This document shows, one piece after another, positions 17,898-26,827 of a stretch of 64,000 bases of DNA. Source of the stretch: [Leptolyngbya] sp. JSC-1. GTDB taxonomy: Bacteria > Cyanobacteriota > Cyanobacteriia > Elainellales > Elainellaceae. A program made the position numbers and the translations under genes. Location of the stretch: assembly GCA_000733415.1 (NCBI GenBank), contig KL662191.1:6106429-6170428 (forward strand). The letters are read 5' to 3'. The notes under the pieces were generated by a model that did not search any database, was not told the DNA's origin, and saw only the letters and a program-made list of their open reading frames with translations. The first letter of the stretch is position 1; the number at the start of each line of letters is the position of its first letter.

Positions 17898-19130
17898 TCA
17901 GTTAATGATTTCACCTCCTTCTGATACATCCGGCGGAGTAGTGGTTTCAATGATTAATTTTCCGGGAGCACCGGAGCCAAGGCTGAGAACATAAAGCAAG
18001 CTAGAAAATCGCTGTCCTTCAATGATGGCAATTCCACTGACTGTAACCGAATCAGCCCTGACCCGCACATCACCACCAGAGCCTTGATCAAACGTCACAG
18101 AGCCAATTCGTCCGCCGTCTCGAATGGCTACTCGCCCGGTCGAGATCTCTACATGTCCGGCTGGGTTTGGACCTTCGGTTTCAGTTCTGATGCTGCTGAG
18201 GCCACCACTTACTGTAATCGAGTCAGATGCAATCACCTGCAAGGTTTCTCCGAGTTGCGCTGCACCAGCAGTCGAGTAAATTTGCGCTAGATCGGTGAGG
18301 GTAACCTCTCGACCTTGCACCTGCACAGCACCCCCACCGCTAGAATTAATCACCGCTCCATCGGCAAGCTGGATAGTGCCAAACTGCTGCACTTTCTCGT
18401 AGTCAAAGGCCCAGCCAGTTTTGGTCGGCATTAAGCTAACCCAATCAGCGCTAACTACACTTCCCACTTCGATCCGTCCAGCAACGGCGGTCAGTCGGCC
18501 TCCGGGAACTTCAGGTGTTGCCGCAGTTATAACAATATCTCCGCCAATCAAGGCCAGCGTTTGACCTTCTGCAACATTGAGGCCATAAATGGGGTCACCT
18601 AACGCATCTAAAACTGGCTTTCCGTTATCATCTTGCACTTGCTGAAACGATTGATTGACGATTCTCCTAGGGCTATTTCCGAACTGCAACGCAACAGGGT
18701 GACTGTCGGTCAATTCAGCAACCTCCAGGGTACCTGGCCCAAACTGAAATCCATCTTCAAAATAGATGCTGGCAGCCGTGGTTGTAATCGATGAGCCGCC
18801 CAACGCAAGGGATGCATTGGAGCGAAAAATTACCTCGTTTGAATTAATCAAAAAGAAGTCAGCTGAGCTAATGCTGTTATCCGGTTGACGCAGCGTAATT
18901 TGTCCCTCAATGATAGAGGGTTCTAAACCTGTGACTCGCAAGAACACATTGATTGTGGTGGGATCAACTTCGATCAGAACCGTGCCGTTGAAAGGCACCG
19001 AAAATTCTTTCAGGCTATGAAACAAATTGCCACTAACCTGAGTACCACCTGTAATCCGGGTGATTTTGTCTGTGGTTTGGACCACAGAGGGGTATGGCAA
19101 TGTTGTTTCTGCGATGATTCCTGCCATCAT
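17898..19130 (-). CDS. Truncated, diverged paralogue of the haemagglutinin-type exoprotein
   Basis: 410 aa, clearly homologous to the first half of the neighbouring 866-aa protein (ITGGTQVSGNLFHSLKEFSVP, LALIGGDIVITAATPEVPGG, LSSIRTETEGPNPAGHVEIS). It lacks an N-terminal signal peptide, its TPS signature NPNG has become NSNE (FFLINSNEVIF), and it stops where the paralogue continues for over 400 residues. Yet AAGGAG six bases before the ATG pair is intact and the frame is open. It is either a decaying duplicate that is still translated or a cytoplasmic decoy; secretion looks unlikely. Confidence 0.78.
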   Translation of the reverse strand: MMAGIIAETTLPYPSVVQTTDKITRITGGTQVSGNLFHSLKEFSVPFNGTVLIEVDPTTINVFLRVTGLEPSIIEGQITLRQPDNSISSADFFLINSNEVIFRSNASLALGGSSITTTAASIYFEDGFQFGPGTLEVAELTDSHPVALQFGNSPRRIVNQSFQQVQDDNGKPVLDALGDPIYGLNVAEGQTLALIGGDIVITAATPEVPGGRLTAVAGRIEVGSVVSADWVSLMPTKTGWAFDYEKVQQFGTIQLADGAVINSSGGGAVQVQGREVTLTDLAQIYSTAGAAQLGETLQVIASDSITVSGGLSSIRTETEGPNPAGHVEISTGRVAIRDGGRIGSVTFDQGSGGDVRVRADSVTVSGIAIIEGQRFSSLLYVLSLGSGAPGKLIIETTTPPDVSEGGEIIN

Positions 19131-19164
19131 CCGATTCTCCTTAGAAGCTCGTGCCTTAGGGGCA

Positions 19165-19404
19165 CTATTGTTGGGCTGGATCGAAGCGAGTAGGGCAGTA
19201 AATGCACTTGCATCGGTTTCCCTGTTTAATTAGCACATGGGGTTTAGGTTGGGGTTCGTTTTGCCTGCCGGGGCATCGGGAGTTGGGTAACCGAGGACAG
19301 GGACGCCTTGCCCGCGTGAAAAATAGTTGAGGCTGTAGGCGAACTACCAGAAATAAAGCCACTCCCAAAATCAGCAGCAAATAAAATAAGTAAAGCTGTG
19401 CCAT
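19165..19404 (-). CDS. Small single-pass membrane protein with C-terminal zinc-ribbon-like Cys motif
   Basis: 79 aa from the ATG at 19404, chosen because AAAGGA lies eight bases upstream. The N-terminus is one hydrophobic helix (LYLFYLLLILGVALFLVV). The C-terminus has CP...CP and CKCIYCPTRFDPAQQ. That ending resembles CICQKCQRSYDPA of the next small gene, so the pair are probably related. Function unknown. Confidence 0.55.
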   Translation of the reverse strand: MAQLYLFYLLLILGVALFLVVRLQPQLFFTRARRPCPRLPNSRCPGRQNEPQPKPHVLIKQGNRCKCIYCPTRFDPAQQ

Positions 19405-19447
19405 GAAGAATATCCTTTGCAAAGAAGTGCTGGGGCGGAGCGATTGG

Positions 19448-19600
19448 CTATGCCGGATCATAGGATCTCTGGCATTTCTGGCAGATACACTTCTTTCTTT
19501 GCTTATTGTATTGAGGCTGGTGAGATCCACCTTTAGGGCAAGGCAATTGTTTGATTGCAGCAGGACATTGAGGATTTGTATTTCTATTGTTTGTTGGCAT
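19448..19600 (-). CDS. Small zinc-ribbon-like protein
   Basis: 50 aa from ATG at 19600 (an in-frame GTG at 19660 would add 20 residues; neither has a clear Shine-Dalgarno). The cysteine pattern CPAAIKQLPCPKGGSHQ...KKCICQKCQRSYDP suggests a zinc-binding ribbon. It shares its ending with the adjacent 79-aa protein. Expression is uncertain. Confidence 0.4.
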   Translation of the reverse strand: MPTNNRNTNPQCPAAIKQLPCPKGGSHQPQYNKQRKKCICQKCQRSYDPA

Positions 19601-19790
19601 GATTTGATGCAGATTAAATGAATAGAAGCGTGAGGCAAGCGCAATCGCTGTAGTTTTCACTATTCAATATCTACAGCACCTGCCCAGAGGAATGAAGTCC
19701 CCGCGTGGGTACTCTTTGGAATGGCTTCATCCTTCCTAGCTGCCTAGCAATTCCCTGCTAAGATGCTGGCTAGTTCACTCTAGTTCAGTT

Positions 19791-20582
19791 ATGTTTCTGT
19801 TTTTCTCCAAATTGCTGCCTCTGTTTGTCTATCCGCTGGGGTTGGCTTGTATCTTGCTGGTGGTGGCCCTATTCACCGTTTGGAAGCGACCGAGATTCAC
19901 GGCTGTGTGCGTCGGACTGGCATTGGTACTGCTGCTGCTAGGAAGCAATGGTTGGATAGCGACGGGAGTCGTGCGTTCGCTAGAGAGCCAGTATGTTCCA
20001 GAGGCAGACTTGCCAAAGGCCGAAGCAATTGTGGTGCTGGGTGGTGGGATTCGCCCCCAATTGCCGCCCCGCCCCTGGGTCGAAGTAACGGAAGCGGGAG
20101 ATCGGCCCATTTACGCGGCTCGACTCTATCGGCAGGGCAAGGCCCCTCTGGTGATTTTGAGCGGCGGACGCATCGAGTGGCAGGGCAGCGGACCGCCAGA
20201 GTCAGCAGATATGGCTCAACTAGTAGAAGCAATGGGAGTTCCAGTCTCGGCTATCTTGCAAGACCCCATCTCGCTCAACACCTACGAAAATGCTGTTAAC
20301 GTCAAAAAAATTCTTACCGAGCGGGGCATCAAGCAGGTGCTGCTGGTGACTTCGGCCACCCACATGCCGCGAGCGATGCAGATTTTTAGCAAGCAGGGCA
20401 TCGATGCCATTGCTGCTCCTACCGATTTTCTGACTTCCCAGGCTGAACAGCAGGCGGCTCAGGCCACCACCCAATGGCGGATTCTTTCCATAATCCCAGA
20501 GGCCGAGAATCTGGCGCAACTCACCCGCGCGCTAAAGGAATACATTGGTATCTTTATCTACCGACTGCGAGGCTGGCTGTAA
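19791..20582 (+). CDS. YdcF/SanA/ElyC family (DUF218) membrane protein
   Basis: 263 aa with two N-terminal membrane helices followed by the DUF218 domain: AEAIVVLGGGI, PIYAARLYRQGKAPLVILSGG, ESADMAQLVEAMGV, SLNTYENA and LLVTSATHMPRA. ElyC and SanA are linked to envelope integrity and peptidoglycan metabolism in enterobacteria; the biochemical activity of this family is not settled. No obvious Shine-Dalgarno. Confidence 0.87.
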   Translation: MFLFFSKLLPLFVYPLGLACILLVVALFTVWKRPRFTAVCVGLALVLLLLGSNGWIATGVVRSLESQYVPEADLPKAEAIVVLGGGIRPQLPPRPWVEVTEAGDRPIYAARLYRQGKAPLVILSGGRIEWQGSGPPESADMAQLVEAMGVPVSAILQDPISLNTYENAVNVKKILTERGIKQVLLVTSATHMPRAMQIFSKQGIDAIAAPTDFLTSQAEQQAAQATTQWRILSIIPEAENLAQLTRALKEYIGIFIYRLRGWL

Positions 20583-20659
20583 TGCCATAATTTGGGTATG
20601 TCCTTGCTATAGTCCTGGTATGTCCTTCAGCGGCAGCCTCCCCCACACTGCCTATTGCT

Positions 20660-20893
20660 ATGTCCGATCCGTTCCCCCAACACATCATTCCCCTGCCCCA
20701 AGTCGAAGCAGAGGAAATTTTGGTCACTCACCAGATCAGCTTTGAATTCTATGAAGAAGTGCGCTTCCGCGAAGCCTTTGAGGGCTATTGCCAGTGGTAT
20801 CAGCAAGTGGCCGAGCAACACCAACGCGAACTAGAAGCCATGCGAGGCGATATCAACTTGTTTGGCTGGATCCAAAGAGGACGGTTGGATTGA
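20660..20893 (+). CDS. Conserved small hypothetical protein
   Basis: 77 aa, acidic and aromatic-rich (HQISFEFYEEVRFREAFEGY, CQWYQQVAEQHQREL). No signal peptide or membrane helix. Codon use and position 77 bp after the YdcF gene on the same strand favour a real gene; it converges with ftrV. No function recognised. Confidence 0.55.
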   Translation: MSDPFPQHIIPLPQVEAEEILVTHQISFEFYEEVRFREAFEGYCQWYQQVAEQHQRELEAMRGDINLFGWIQRGRLD

Positions 20894-20908
20894 GTCACTT
20901 TGCTTGAA

Positions 20909-21136
20909 TCATTCCACCACTTCCAATTCGACCTCTCGCAGATGGGCACGAAAGCGAGTGTTATCAAATTTCACAACCACCGGAAAATTGGCGCTGATTG
21001 GCTTGCCGTTCCACTCTCGGATGATTTCCACGATCTCACCAGTCATGCCTTGCAGGTCAAAGGGCTGATTGCGCTGATTGGGATTGTGATAAACCACAAC
21101 AGATTCTTTAACGCGGACGCGATCACCAACTTTCAT
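20909..21136 (-). CDS. ftrV: Ferredoxin-thioredoxin reductase variable subunit
   Basis: 75 aa from ATG at 21136. The sequence MKVGDRVRVKESVVVYHNP...RNQPFDLQGMTGEIV...FPVVVKFDN...AHLREVELE is the SH3-like variable (alpha) chain of FTR, which stabilises the catalytic Fe-S subunit relaying electrons from photosystem I ferredoxin to thioredoxins. Upstream in-frame codons to 21172 are unlikely to be translated, since the family starts at MKVGD. A solid marker of an oxygenic phototroph. The catalytic subunit gene is not in this window. Confidence 0.93.
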   Translation of the reverse strand: MKVGDRVRVKESVVVYHNPNQRNQPFDLQGMTGEIVEIIREWNGKPISANFPVVVKFDNTRFRAHLREVELEVVE

Positions 21137-21418
21137 AACAGTATCTAGTGTTCTACTCAAGATGCTTTCCATGGCAATTTTTCAAATAGCAAACGTGGCA
21201 AGCGGCAAACCACGCTGAATAGGCAAGCCGTTGCCCTAGCCCTATACAGATAAAGACAGCATTAATTATCTTTGCATATCCTGATCCCCTGTTGGTGATT
21301 GGGGGGATTTCGGGTGGGAGGGGGGAGAGGTGAAGCAGGTGGGGGAGATGGGGGAGGAGTGTGGTTGAATCGAGTCAAATGTTGCTGTGGATTATTTGAT
21401 GAGGCAGAGAGATGAGAT

Positions 21419-23521
21419 TTATTCTTCCTGCATTTCTGCTGGTTTGGTTGGATTGGGCTGGAATCCAGTGGGGGCTAGTTCGCGCCAGATGGCATAGCCA
21501 AGCGCACCGAGTAAAAACATGAGGGCTGCTGTGCCTAACCCGACTAGCCAACCGTCAAAGGATTTCTGGGGTGCTGGGTTTTGCTTGGGCAGTACGGCAG
21601 CTTTGGGAGGTTGAGTCGTTCCCGTTTCGTCGTCATAGAGTAGGGCTTTGGCGGATTCGGTTAAATCTGCATCGGCAGTTGTGGCATCGGAGCGCTTGGT
21701 GAGGCTGGCTTTGCCATTGGGATTAAACAAGTGGGGTGCATCGCTGAGACGGCAGTGCATCAGGACTATAGAGGCATTGTCATGACCGTTCTGGCGATTG
21801 GCTAGGGCGATCCATTCCTGTAGGGCGGTTTTGAGCGTGAGTTGGTCTTGTAGTACTGGTCGGGTGGCTGAGGCCCAAAACTGTTCGACCAAATTGTTGT
21901 CGCTCAATCCGTCTGAGCAGAGCAGCAGAATCCCGTCTTCGTCGAGGACGAACCGCTGTACAGTGATGCTGATCTGATCAGCTTCGCGGGTGCCTAGGGC
22001 CTGAGTTAGGGCTGCGGCATTGGGCTGAGCGTAAACCTGCGAGTAAAGGCAGCGTCCAGCCCGCACTTCCCGTGAGGCTACATCATCATCGACAGTGAGC
22101 AATTGGCAGCGATCGGCAGTGAGCCAGTAGGCACGGCTATCGCCCACATGCACCAGATAGAGTTCGTGGGTGTTGCCTTTCGGAGCGGTACTAATCGTCT
22201 GGGGCGGCTGCACGGCCATAACTAAAGTGGTGCCCATGCGCTGGCGCTGTTCCCGGCCTTGAAGATCATTTTGTGCTGCGATCAGGTTATTCACGACTCG
22301 GACAATGCCAGCGAGCTGTTCGGCAATCACGGTGGGCGGTAAGGGTTCGGGTTGGGCCAAGAGTTCCGACCGCCAAGTGTGGAGCTGGAGCTGAAGCGAC
22401 CGCAGCGCGATTTGACTGGCAACCTCGCCTCCTTCATGGCCGCCGATGCCATCGCAGATGATCCCAACGCCAGGAATATCGGGCACCAGAGACTTGGTAC
22501 CGTCAACTAGCGGATAGCAGGCATCTTCGTTGTGGGAACGCTGCGTGCCGGTGGTGGTGGCTCCAGCCAGCTCGATCTGTAAGGGCAGTTTGACCGCTTC
22601 AGTCAGCAGCAGGTGATTCAGACGCGCCGCAATCTCCCGCATGCTGGCCTCGGTTTCCGGCGTTTCCCGCATTAGCCCGCAGAGCTGACGCAGAGGTTCC
22701 TGAATCGTGGGATGGGCATCAGCAGCCCAGAGTTGCCAAAGATTGGCTAGGTCAGTTAGAGACGGAGGAGCGGTGCGAGCGGCCAGAAACGAAGAGGTGA
22801 GGGGCAGGGTGGCAACCGATTCCGGCGGATTCAGCACAGCCGCTTGAGGCGCATGATCGGCATGGGTTCCCATCACCATTGCCACGAGCGGATTCCTGGC
22901 TTTTGCTGGATTGGTATGCACTAATGCCTCGCTTTGAATTGAATCAACTGGGTCACTCGTATCGACCACAATCTCCCGCAAGCGCAAGCGCCATCCTTCG
23001 ACATGCAGATTTTCGGCCACCAGCAAACTGCTACTCACTCCTTGAGGCTTCAACGCCTGCCAGAGCTGGAACATGTGCCAAAGCCAATTGAGCTGACGCA
23101 CCGCTGGTGCAGTCGGCCAAGCGCTTTCTAGCAGCGGTAGCAGATTCCCAGTCGCATCGATGGGGGCATTCTCCAGCAGAAAAATGGGCGACTCGTCAAC
23201 TGGATGAATACTAAACAGGCCGGGCAGGTGCAGCCGTTGGGAATGCAGCCGCAGATAGGGCAACGCTGAGTCCGGGATTTGGGTGGGCGCTTCCGGTAAC
23301 AGTCCGGGCTGGGTGTCGAGCCAAACTTGCGGACTAACCACGGCATAGCGACAGTCCACCAGCGTACCCACCGCCAGCTGAGCCGCTTTTCTACCCACGG
23401 CCCAAAGATAGCGATAGGTCAATGGACTCTGGCAGCGGTCGCAGGTGACTTGCCCCACTTGATTCTCGGCATAAAGGCAGTCTGGATTTGGGCATTGGAG
23501 TTTAACAGCAAAACGACTCAT
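21419..23521 (-). CDS. PP2C-type Ser/Thr protein phosphatase with N-terminal zinc ribbon and C-terminal membrane anchor
   Basis: About 700 aa from ATG at 23521. Residues 8-33 form a zinc ribbon (CPNPDC...CDRC). A long central region is followed by the PPM/PP2C domain: GTQRSHNEDACY, GIICDGIGGHEGG, GTTLVMAV, HVGDSRAYWL and LLLCSDGLSDNN with the metal-binding Asp residues. A single helix near the C-terminus (WLVGLGTAALMFLLGALGYAIW) suggests a membrane anchor. It likely opposes Ser/Thr kinases; the partner is unknown. An upstream in-frame ATG at 23554 is possible but the zinc ribbon begins right after MSRFAVKLQ. The gap 21173-21418 holds G-rich simple repeats. Confidence 0.88.
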   Translation of the reverse strand: MSRFAVKLQCPNPDCLYAENQVGQVTCDRCQSPLTYRYLWAVGRKAAQLAVGTLVDCRYAVVSPQVWLDTQPGLLPEAPTQIPDSALPYLRLHSQRLHLPGLFSIHPVDESPIFLLENAPIDATGNLLPLLESAWPTAPAVRQLNWLWHMFQLWQALKPQGVSSSLLVAENLHVEGWRLRLREIVVDTSDPVDSIQSEALVHTNPAKARNPLVAMVMGTHADHAPQAAVLNPPESVATLPLTSSFLAARTAPPSLTDLANLWQLWAADAHPTIQEPLRQLCGLMRETPETEASMREIAARLNHLLLTEAVKLPLQIELAGATTTGTQRSHNEDACYPLVDGTKSLVPDIPGVGIICDGIGGHEGGEVASQIALRSLQLQLHTWRSELLAQPEPLPPTVIAEQLAGIVRVVNNLIAAQNDLQGREQRQRMGTTLVMAVQPPQTISTAPKGNTHELYLVHVGDSRAYWLTADRCQLLTVDDDVASREVRAGRCLYSQVYAQPNAAALTQALGTREADQISITVQRFVLDEDGILLLCSDGLSDNNLVEQFWASATRPVLQDQLTLKTALQEWIALANRQNGHDNASIVLMHCRLSDAPHLFNPNGKASLTKRSDATTADADLTESAKALLYDDETGTTQPPKAAVLPKQNPAPQKSFDGWLVGLGTAALMFLLGALGYAIWRELAPTGFQPNPTKPAEMQEE

Positions 23522-23735
23522 GGGCCTAGCCAAAACATTACTAAAACATTGCAATCCTGGGATGACAGCCTGGACTGTGAGCTAGATTGGGGACATGGAT
23601 GCTGTTTCCCGCGCTTGCAATCCCCTGTTATATCGCGTTTCTCCAAATGCGACTCACGCTGATGCTGAAATTTAGAAACTGGGAATGTTGAGGGCGGACT
23701 ACCGCATCCTGACGCTTTATTAACTGTTGAGTTCT

Positions 23736-24164
23736 ATGCCGAGTGCTCCAATTCTCTGGCTGACTGCCGGTTTAATTCTTTGCTTGATGGAGTTGGTCCT
23801 GCCCACTGCATTTGTGGAGCTGACGATGGGAGTCAGTGCCCTGATTGTAGGGGTGATCGCCTGGTTTGTGCCTTCTCTGACGGTACAGGTCGTGCTGTGG
23901 CTGCTGCTGTCGATTGCTTTGACCGTGCTGCTGCGCCGCCTTTTGCCCAAACGATCTCGCACTATTATTGAAGATGCTAAAGAAGCCAAAACCCTGACGG
24001 AAATTGCCCCTGGCGAAACCGGACGGGTGCTCTACGAAGGCAACTCCTGGCAGGCTCGCTGCGAAGATGACCGCATGACCATTGCCCCAGATCAGCGCGT
24101 CTATGTGGTGGGTCGGCGCGGCACCACCCTGATTGTGATTCCCGAATCGCTGGTGCAGCTGTGA
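23736..24164 (+). CDS. NfeD family membrane protein
   Basis: 142 aa from ATG at 23736 (an in-frame TTG at 23727 is less likely). Three to four hydrophobic helices are followed by an OB-fold domain (GETGRVLYEGNSWQARCEDD...GRRGTTLIVIP). NfeD proteins act with stomatin/SPFH partners in membrane quality control, and a stomatin gene follows 227 bp downstream on the same strand. Confidence 0.9.
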   Translation: MPSAPILWLTAGLILCLMELVLPTAFVELTMGVSALIVGVIAWFVPSLTVQVVLWLLLSIALTVLLRRLLPKRSRTIIEDAKEAKTLTEIAPGETGRVLYEGNSWQARCEDDRMTIAPDQRVYVVGRRGTTLIVIPESLVQL

Positions 24165-24193
24165 ATAGTGTTGAGTTCTAAGTTTTGAGTTTT

Positions 24194-24216
24194 GTAGCTC
24201 GCTTCTGCGTAGCAGT
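24194..24216. repeat. Short interspersed element (GTAGCTCGCTTCTGCGT core)
   Basis: The 17-mer GTAGCTCGCTTCTGCGT recurs at 47283-47299, followed in both cases by AGCAGT. Here it interrupts a run of TTTTGAGT-like sequence, with GTTTTGAG on both sides, as if inserted. Same strand in both copies. Confidence 0.55.
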
Positions 24217-24391
24217 GTTTTGAGTCGTAGTAGCGCAGTCTGGGCTAACACAGTGCTTCGTTTTTCTCGGAGGTGCGCGCAGTCCCAGCCTGGTTTGTGT
24301 AGTCGCGGTTTGAACCGCCGGTTCTATTGAAAAGCAGAATTTAGGTTGGTGTTGGGATCAGGCATTGTTTTGAGTTACAGAGAGGTTTGAC

Positions 24392-25354
24392 ATGGGAGAA
24401 CTATTTTCGGTTTTAGTCGCATTGATTTTAGGCGGCGCAGGGATAGCAGGTTCGGTACGCATCATCAACCAGGGCGACGAAGCACTGATCGAACGACTGG
24501 GCAGCTACGACCGCAAGCTCTCTCCGGGATTGAATTTCACGATTCCGTTTATCGAGCGGGTGGCCTATCGGGAAACCGTGCGGGAAAAGGTGCTAGATAT
24601 TCCGCCCCAGCAGTGCATCACCCGCGACAACGTGGCGATTACGGTCGATGCCGTTGTCTACTGGCGGATTGTGGACATGGAAAAAGCCTATTACAAGGTG
24701 CAAAACCTCCAGGCTGCCATGATTAACCTGGTGTTGACTCAGATCCGGGCCGAGATGGGCAAGCTGGAGCTGGATGAAACCTTTACCGCCCGTTCAGAAA
24801 TTAACGAAGTGCTGCTGCGGGAACTGGATATTTCAACCGACCCCTGGGGTGTGAAAGTCACTCGCGTGGAGCTGCGCGACATTGTCCCTTCCAAGGCCGT
24901 GCAGGAATCGATGGAGCTGCAAATGTCAGCCGAACGCCGCAAGCGAGCCGCCATCCTCACCTCCGAAGGTGAACGGGATGCCGCCGTCAACAGCGCCAGA
25001 GGTCGAGCCGACGCTCAGGTCCTGCAAGCCGAAGCTGAACAAAAAGCCGTGATTCTACAAGCCGAAGCCGAACAAAAGGCGATTGTGCTGCGTGCTCAAG
25101 CGGTGCGGCAAGAGCAAGTGCTGAAAGCCCAAGCCACCGCCGAAGCCCTACAAGTGATCGCTAAAACGCTGCAAACCGACCCCAATGCCCGCGAAGCGCT
25201 GCAATTTCTAATGGCGCAGCACTATATCGAGATGGGCACCAAGATCGGCACCAGTGACAGCAGCAAAGTCATGTTCATGGATCCGCGCAATATTGCCGCC
25301 ACGGTGGAGAATATTCGGGCGATTGTGGGGGAAGCGGCGAATGGGAAGGGGTGA
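24392..25354 (+). CDS. Stomatin/prohibitin family (SPFH) protein, paraslipin type
   Basis: 320 aa. One N-terminal membrane helix, then the SPFH domain (VRIINQGDEALIERLGSYDR...PGLNFTIPFIERV...DVVAITVDAVVYWRI-like region), and a coiled-coil tail with the duplicated LQAEAEQKA. Such proteins form large membrane-associated cages or microdomains linked to membrane proteases. The pairing with NfeD upstream is the usual arrangement. The TGA stop already lies in the first unit of a GGGGTGA tandem repeat. Confidence 0.93.
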   Translation: MGELFSVLVALILGGAGIAGSVRIINQGDEALIERLGSYDRKLSPGLNFTIPFIERVAYRETVREKVLDIPPQQCITRDNVAITVDAVVYWRIVDMEKAYYKVQNLQAAMINLVLTQIRAEMGKLELDETFTARSEINEVLLRELDISTDPWGVKVTRVELRDIVPSKAVQESMELQMSAERRKRAAILTSEGERDAAVNSARGRADAQVLQAEAEQKAVILQAEAEQKAIVLRAQAVRQEQVLKAQATAEALQVIAKTLQTDPNAREALQFLMAQHYIEMGTKIGTSDSSKVMFMDPRNIAATVENIRAIVGEAANGKG

Positions 25355-25390
25355 GGGGTGAGGGGTGAGGGGTGAGGGGTGAGGGGTGAG
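25348..25390. repeat. GGGGTGA tandem repeat, six copies
   Basis: Six head-to-tail 7-bp units from 25348 to 25389. The stop codon of the stomatin gene is formed by the first unit. Confidence 0.9.
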
Positions 25391-25432
25391 AAGGTAGGGA
25401 CGTGGAGGAATATTGATTGTTAAAGAGCCTGA

Positions 25433-25550
25433 CCACCCATCCACCCATCCACCCATCCACCCATCCACCCATCCACCCATCCACCCATCCACCCATCCAC
25501 CCATCCACCCATCCACGGCTCGTGAGCGTCGCTGAACGACTCATCCACCC
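25433..25550. repeat. CCACCCAT tandem repeat, ten copies, interrupted by a palindromic element
   Basis: Ten perfect 8-bp units (25433-25512) plus CCAC, then a 24-25 bp element (25516-25540, containing GGCTCGTGAGC), then the repeat resumes (CATCCACCC). The element is nearly identical to 11686-11709. The array fills the gap between the convergent stomatin and cobW genes. Confidence 0.92.
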
Positions 25551-25552
25551 CG

Positions 25553-26680
25553 CTACCCTTCTGCCAAACAATCCTGTAACTGCTGTTTCAGCTCTTCGTG
25601 GTTCAGGTTTTGCCCGATCAGCACCAATTGCACTTTGGGCTGGCCTTTCCACTCTTCGTCATCTAGGGAGAAGCGTTTGCCGCTGAGGTGGAAAATGTGC
25701 CGTTTCGGGCTTTCTTGAAACCAGAGGATACCCTTGGCACGGAACACCGATTCTGGTAGCGAATGGTCTAGAAATTGCTGGAATTTGCGAATCGCGAAGG
25801 GGCGATCGCTCTGGAATGATACAGAGGTAAAGCCATCCATTTCCAGATGATTGGAATGGTGGTGGTGATGCTCATGGTCATGATCGTGACCGCAGTTGGA
25901 GTGATCATGGTGCCCGTGATGGTGATGCTCGTGGTCATGCCCGTGACCATGGTCATGGTGATGATCATGGTCGTGATCATGTGCTTCACTATCTGGAGTA
26001 AAGTACTGATCTGATTGGAACAAACCGACGCTCAGAATCAGCGGCAGCGATACCTTCGATTGACTGGTGCGGAGAATTCTCGCTCCTTCCTTGACTTCGC
26101 GGATTTTGGCTTCCAATGAATCCAAGCGGGCGGCATCTACCAGATCGGTTTTGTTGAGCAAAATGATGTCGCCATAAAGGATTTGGTTGTAGGCTGCTTG
26201 GCTGTTGAATAAATCCAGACTGTAATTTTCGGCATCCACTAAAGTGACAATCGAGTCAAGGCGGGTCATGTCGCGTAGTTCGGTGCCCAAAAAGGTGAGG
26301 GCAATTGGCAACGGATCGGCTAGTCCGGTCGTTTCTACTACCAGATAATCGATCTGATCTTGCCGCTCTAGGACTCGATAGACCGCCTCGACTAGATCGT
26401 TGTTGATTGTGCAGCAGATGCAGCCGTTGCTCAGTTCAACCATATTGTCATCGGCTCCATCCAGCGAGACCAACAGCTCGTTATCGATGCCGATCTCGCC
26501 GAATTCATTCACCAAAACTGCCGTCCTTAGACCTTCCTGGTTGGTGAGAATATGGTTGAGCAGAGTAGTTTTACCGCTGCCCAAAAATCCAGTAATAATC
26601 GTCACCGGAAGCCCGTGCTTGGCATCGTCCATCTTAGACGCTGGAGTAGTAACTGTAGTGGAAGAGGGTGCTGATGTCAT
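25553..26680 (-). CDS. CobW/COG0523 family GTPase, probable zinc metallochaperone
   Basis: 375 aa from ATG at 26680, where GAGG lies five bases upstream; the frame is open to 26803 but the extra 41 residues look non-coding. G3E GTPase motifs: Walker A GFLGSGKTTLLNH, the metal-binding GCICC, ETTGLADP, and LLNKTDLV. A His-rich stretch of about 45 residues (HDHDHDHHHDHGHGHDH and more) before the CobW_C domain suits Zn2+ binding. COG0523 proteins transfer zinc to client enzymes under zinc limitation. A Zur/Fur-like box about 150 bp upstream supports metal control. No cobalamin genes are nearby, so a CobW role in B12 synthesis is less likely. Confidence 0.9.
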   Translation of the reverse strand: MTSAPSSTTVTTPASKMDDAKHGLPVTIITGFLGSGKTTLLNHILTNQEGLRTAVLVNEFGEIGIDNELLVSLDGADDNMVELSNGCICCTINNDLVEAVYRVLERQDQIDYLVVETTGLADPLPIALTFLGTELRDMTRLDSIVTLVDAENYSLDLFNSQAAYNQILYGDIILLNKTDLVDAARLDSLEAKIREVKEGARILRTSQSKVSLPLILSVGLFQSDQYFTPDSEAHDHDHDHHHDHGHGHDHEHHHHGHHDHSNCGHDHDHEHHHHHSNHLEMDGFTSVSFQSDRPFAIRKFQQFLDHSLPESVFRAKGILWFQESPKRHIFHLSGKRFSLDDEEWKGQPKVQLVLIGQNLNHEELKQQLQDCLAEG

Positions 26681-26827
26681 GGCCGCCTCAAAGAATGATT
26701 GAAAATGATTGAATAAGGGGGAAACAATCAAAGGAAATGGCTGAATGATCCGGACAAACGTTTCCGAAGATACGATTTCTTTTCTGTAGTTCTCTATTAT
26801 CACCTATTCGTCTGCTTTCGGTTTACG

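Noticed and set aside
25417..25686. Frames made of Pro/Thr/His or Trp/Gly repeats across the CCACCCAT array
   Set aside because: They only read through tandem repeat DNA; any frame is open there.
25768..25989. Minus-strand frame rich in Met/Thr/Ile
   Set aside because: It is a shifted reading of the His-codon repeat of the CobW gene.
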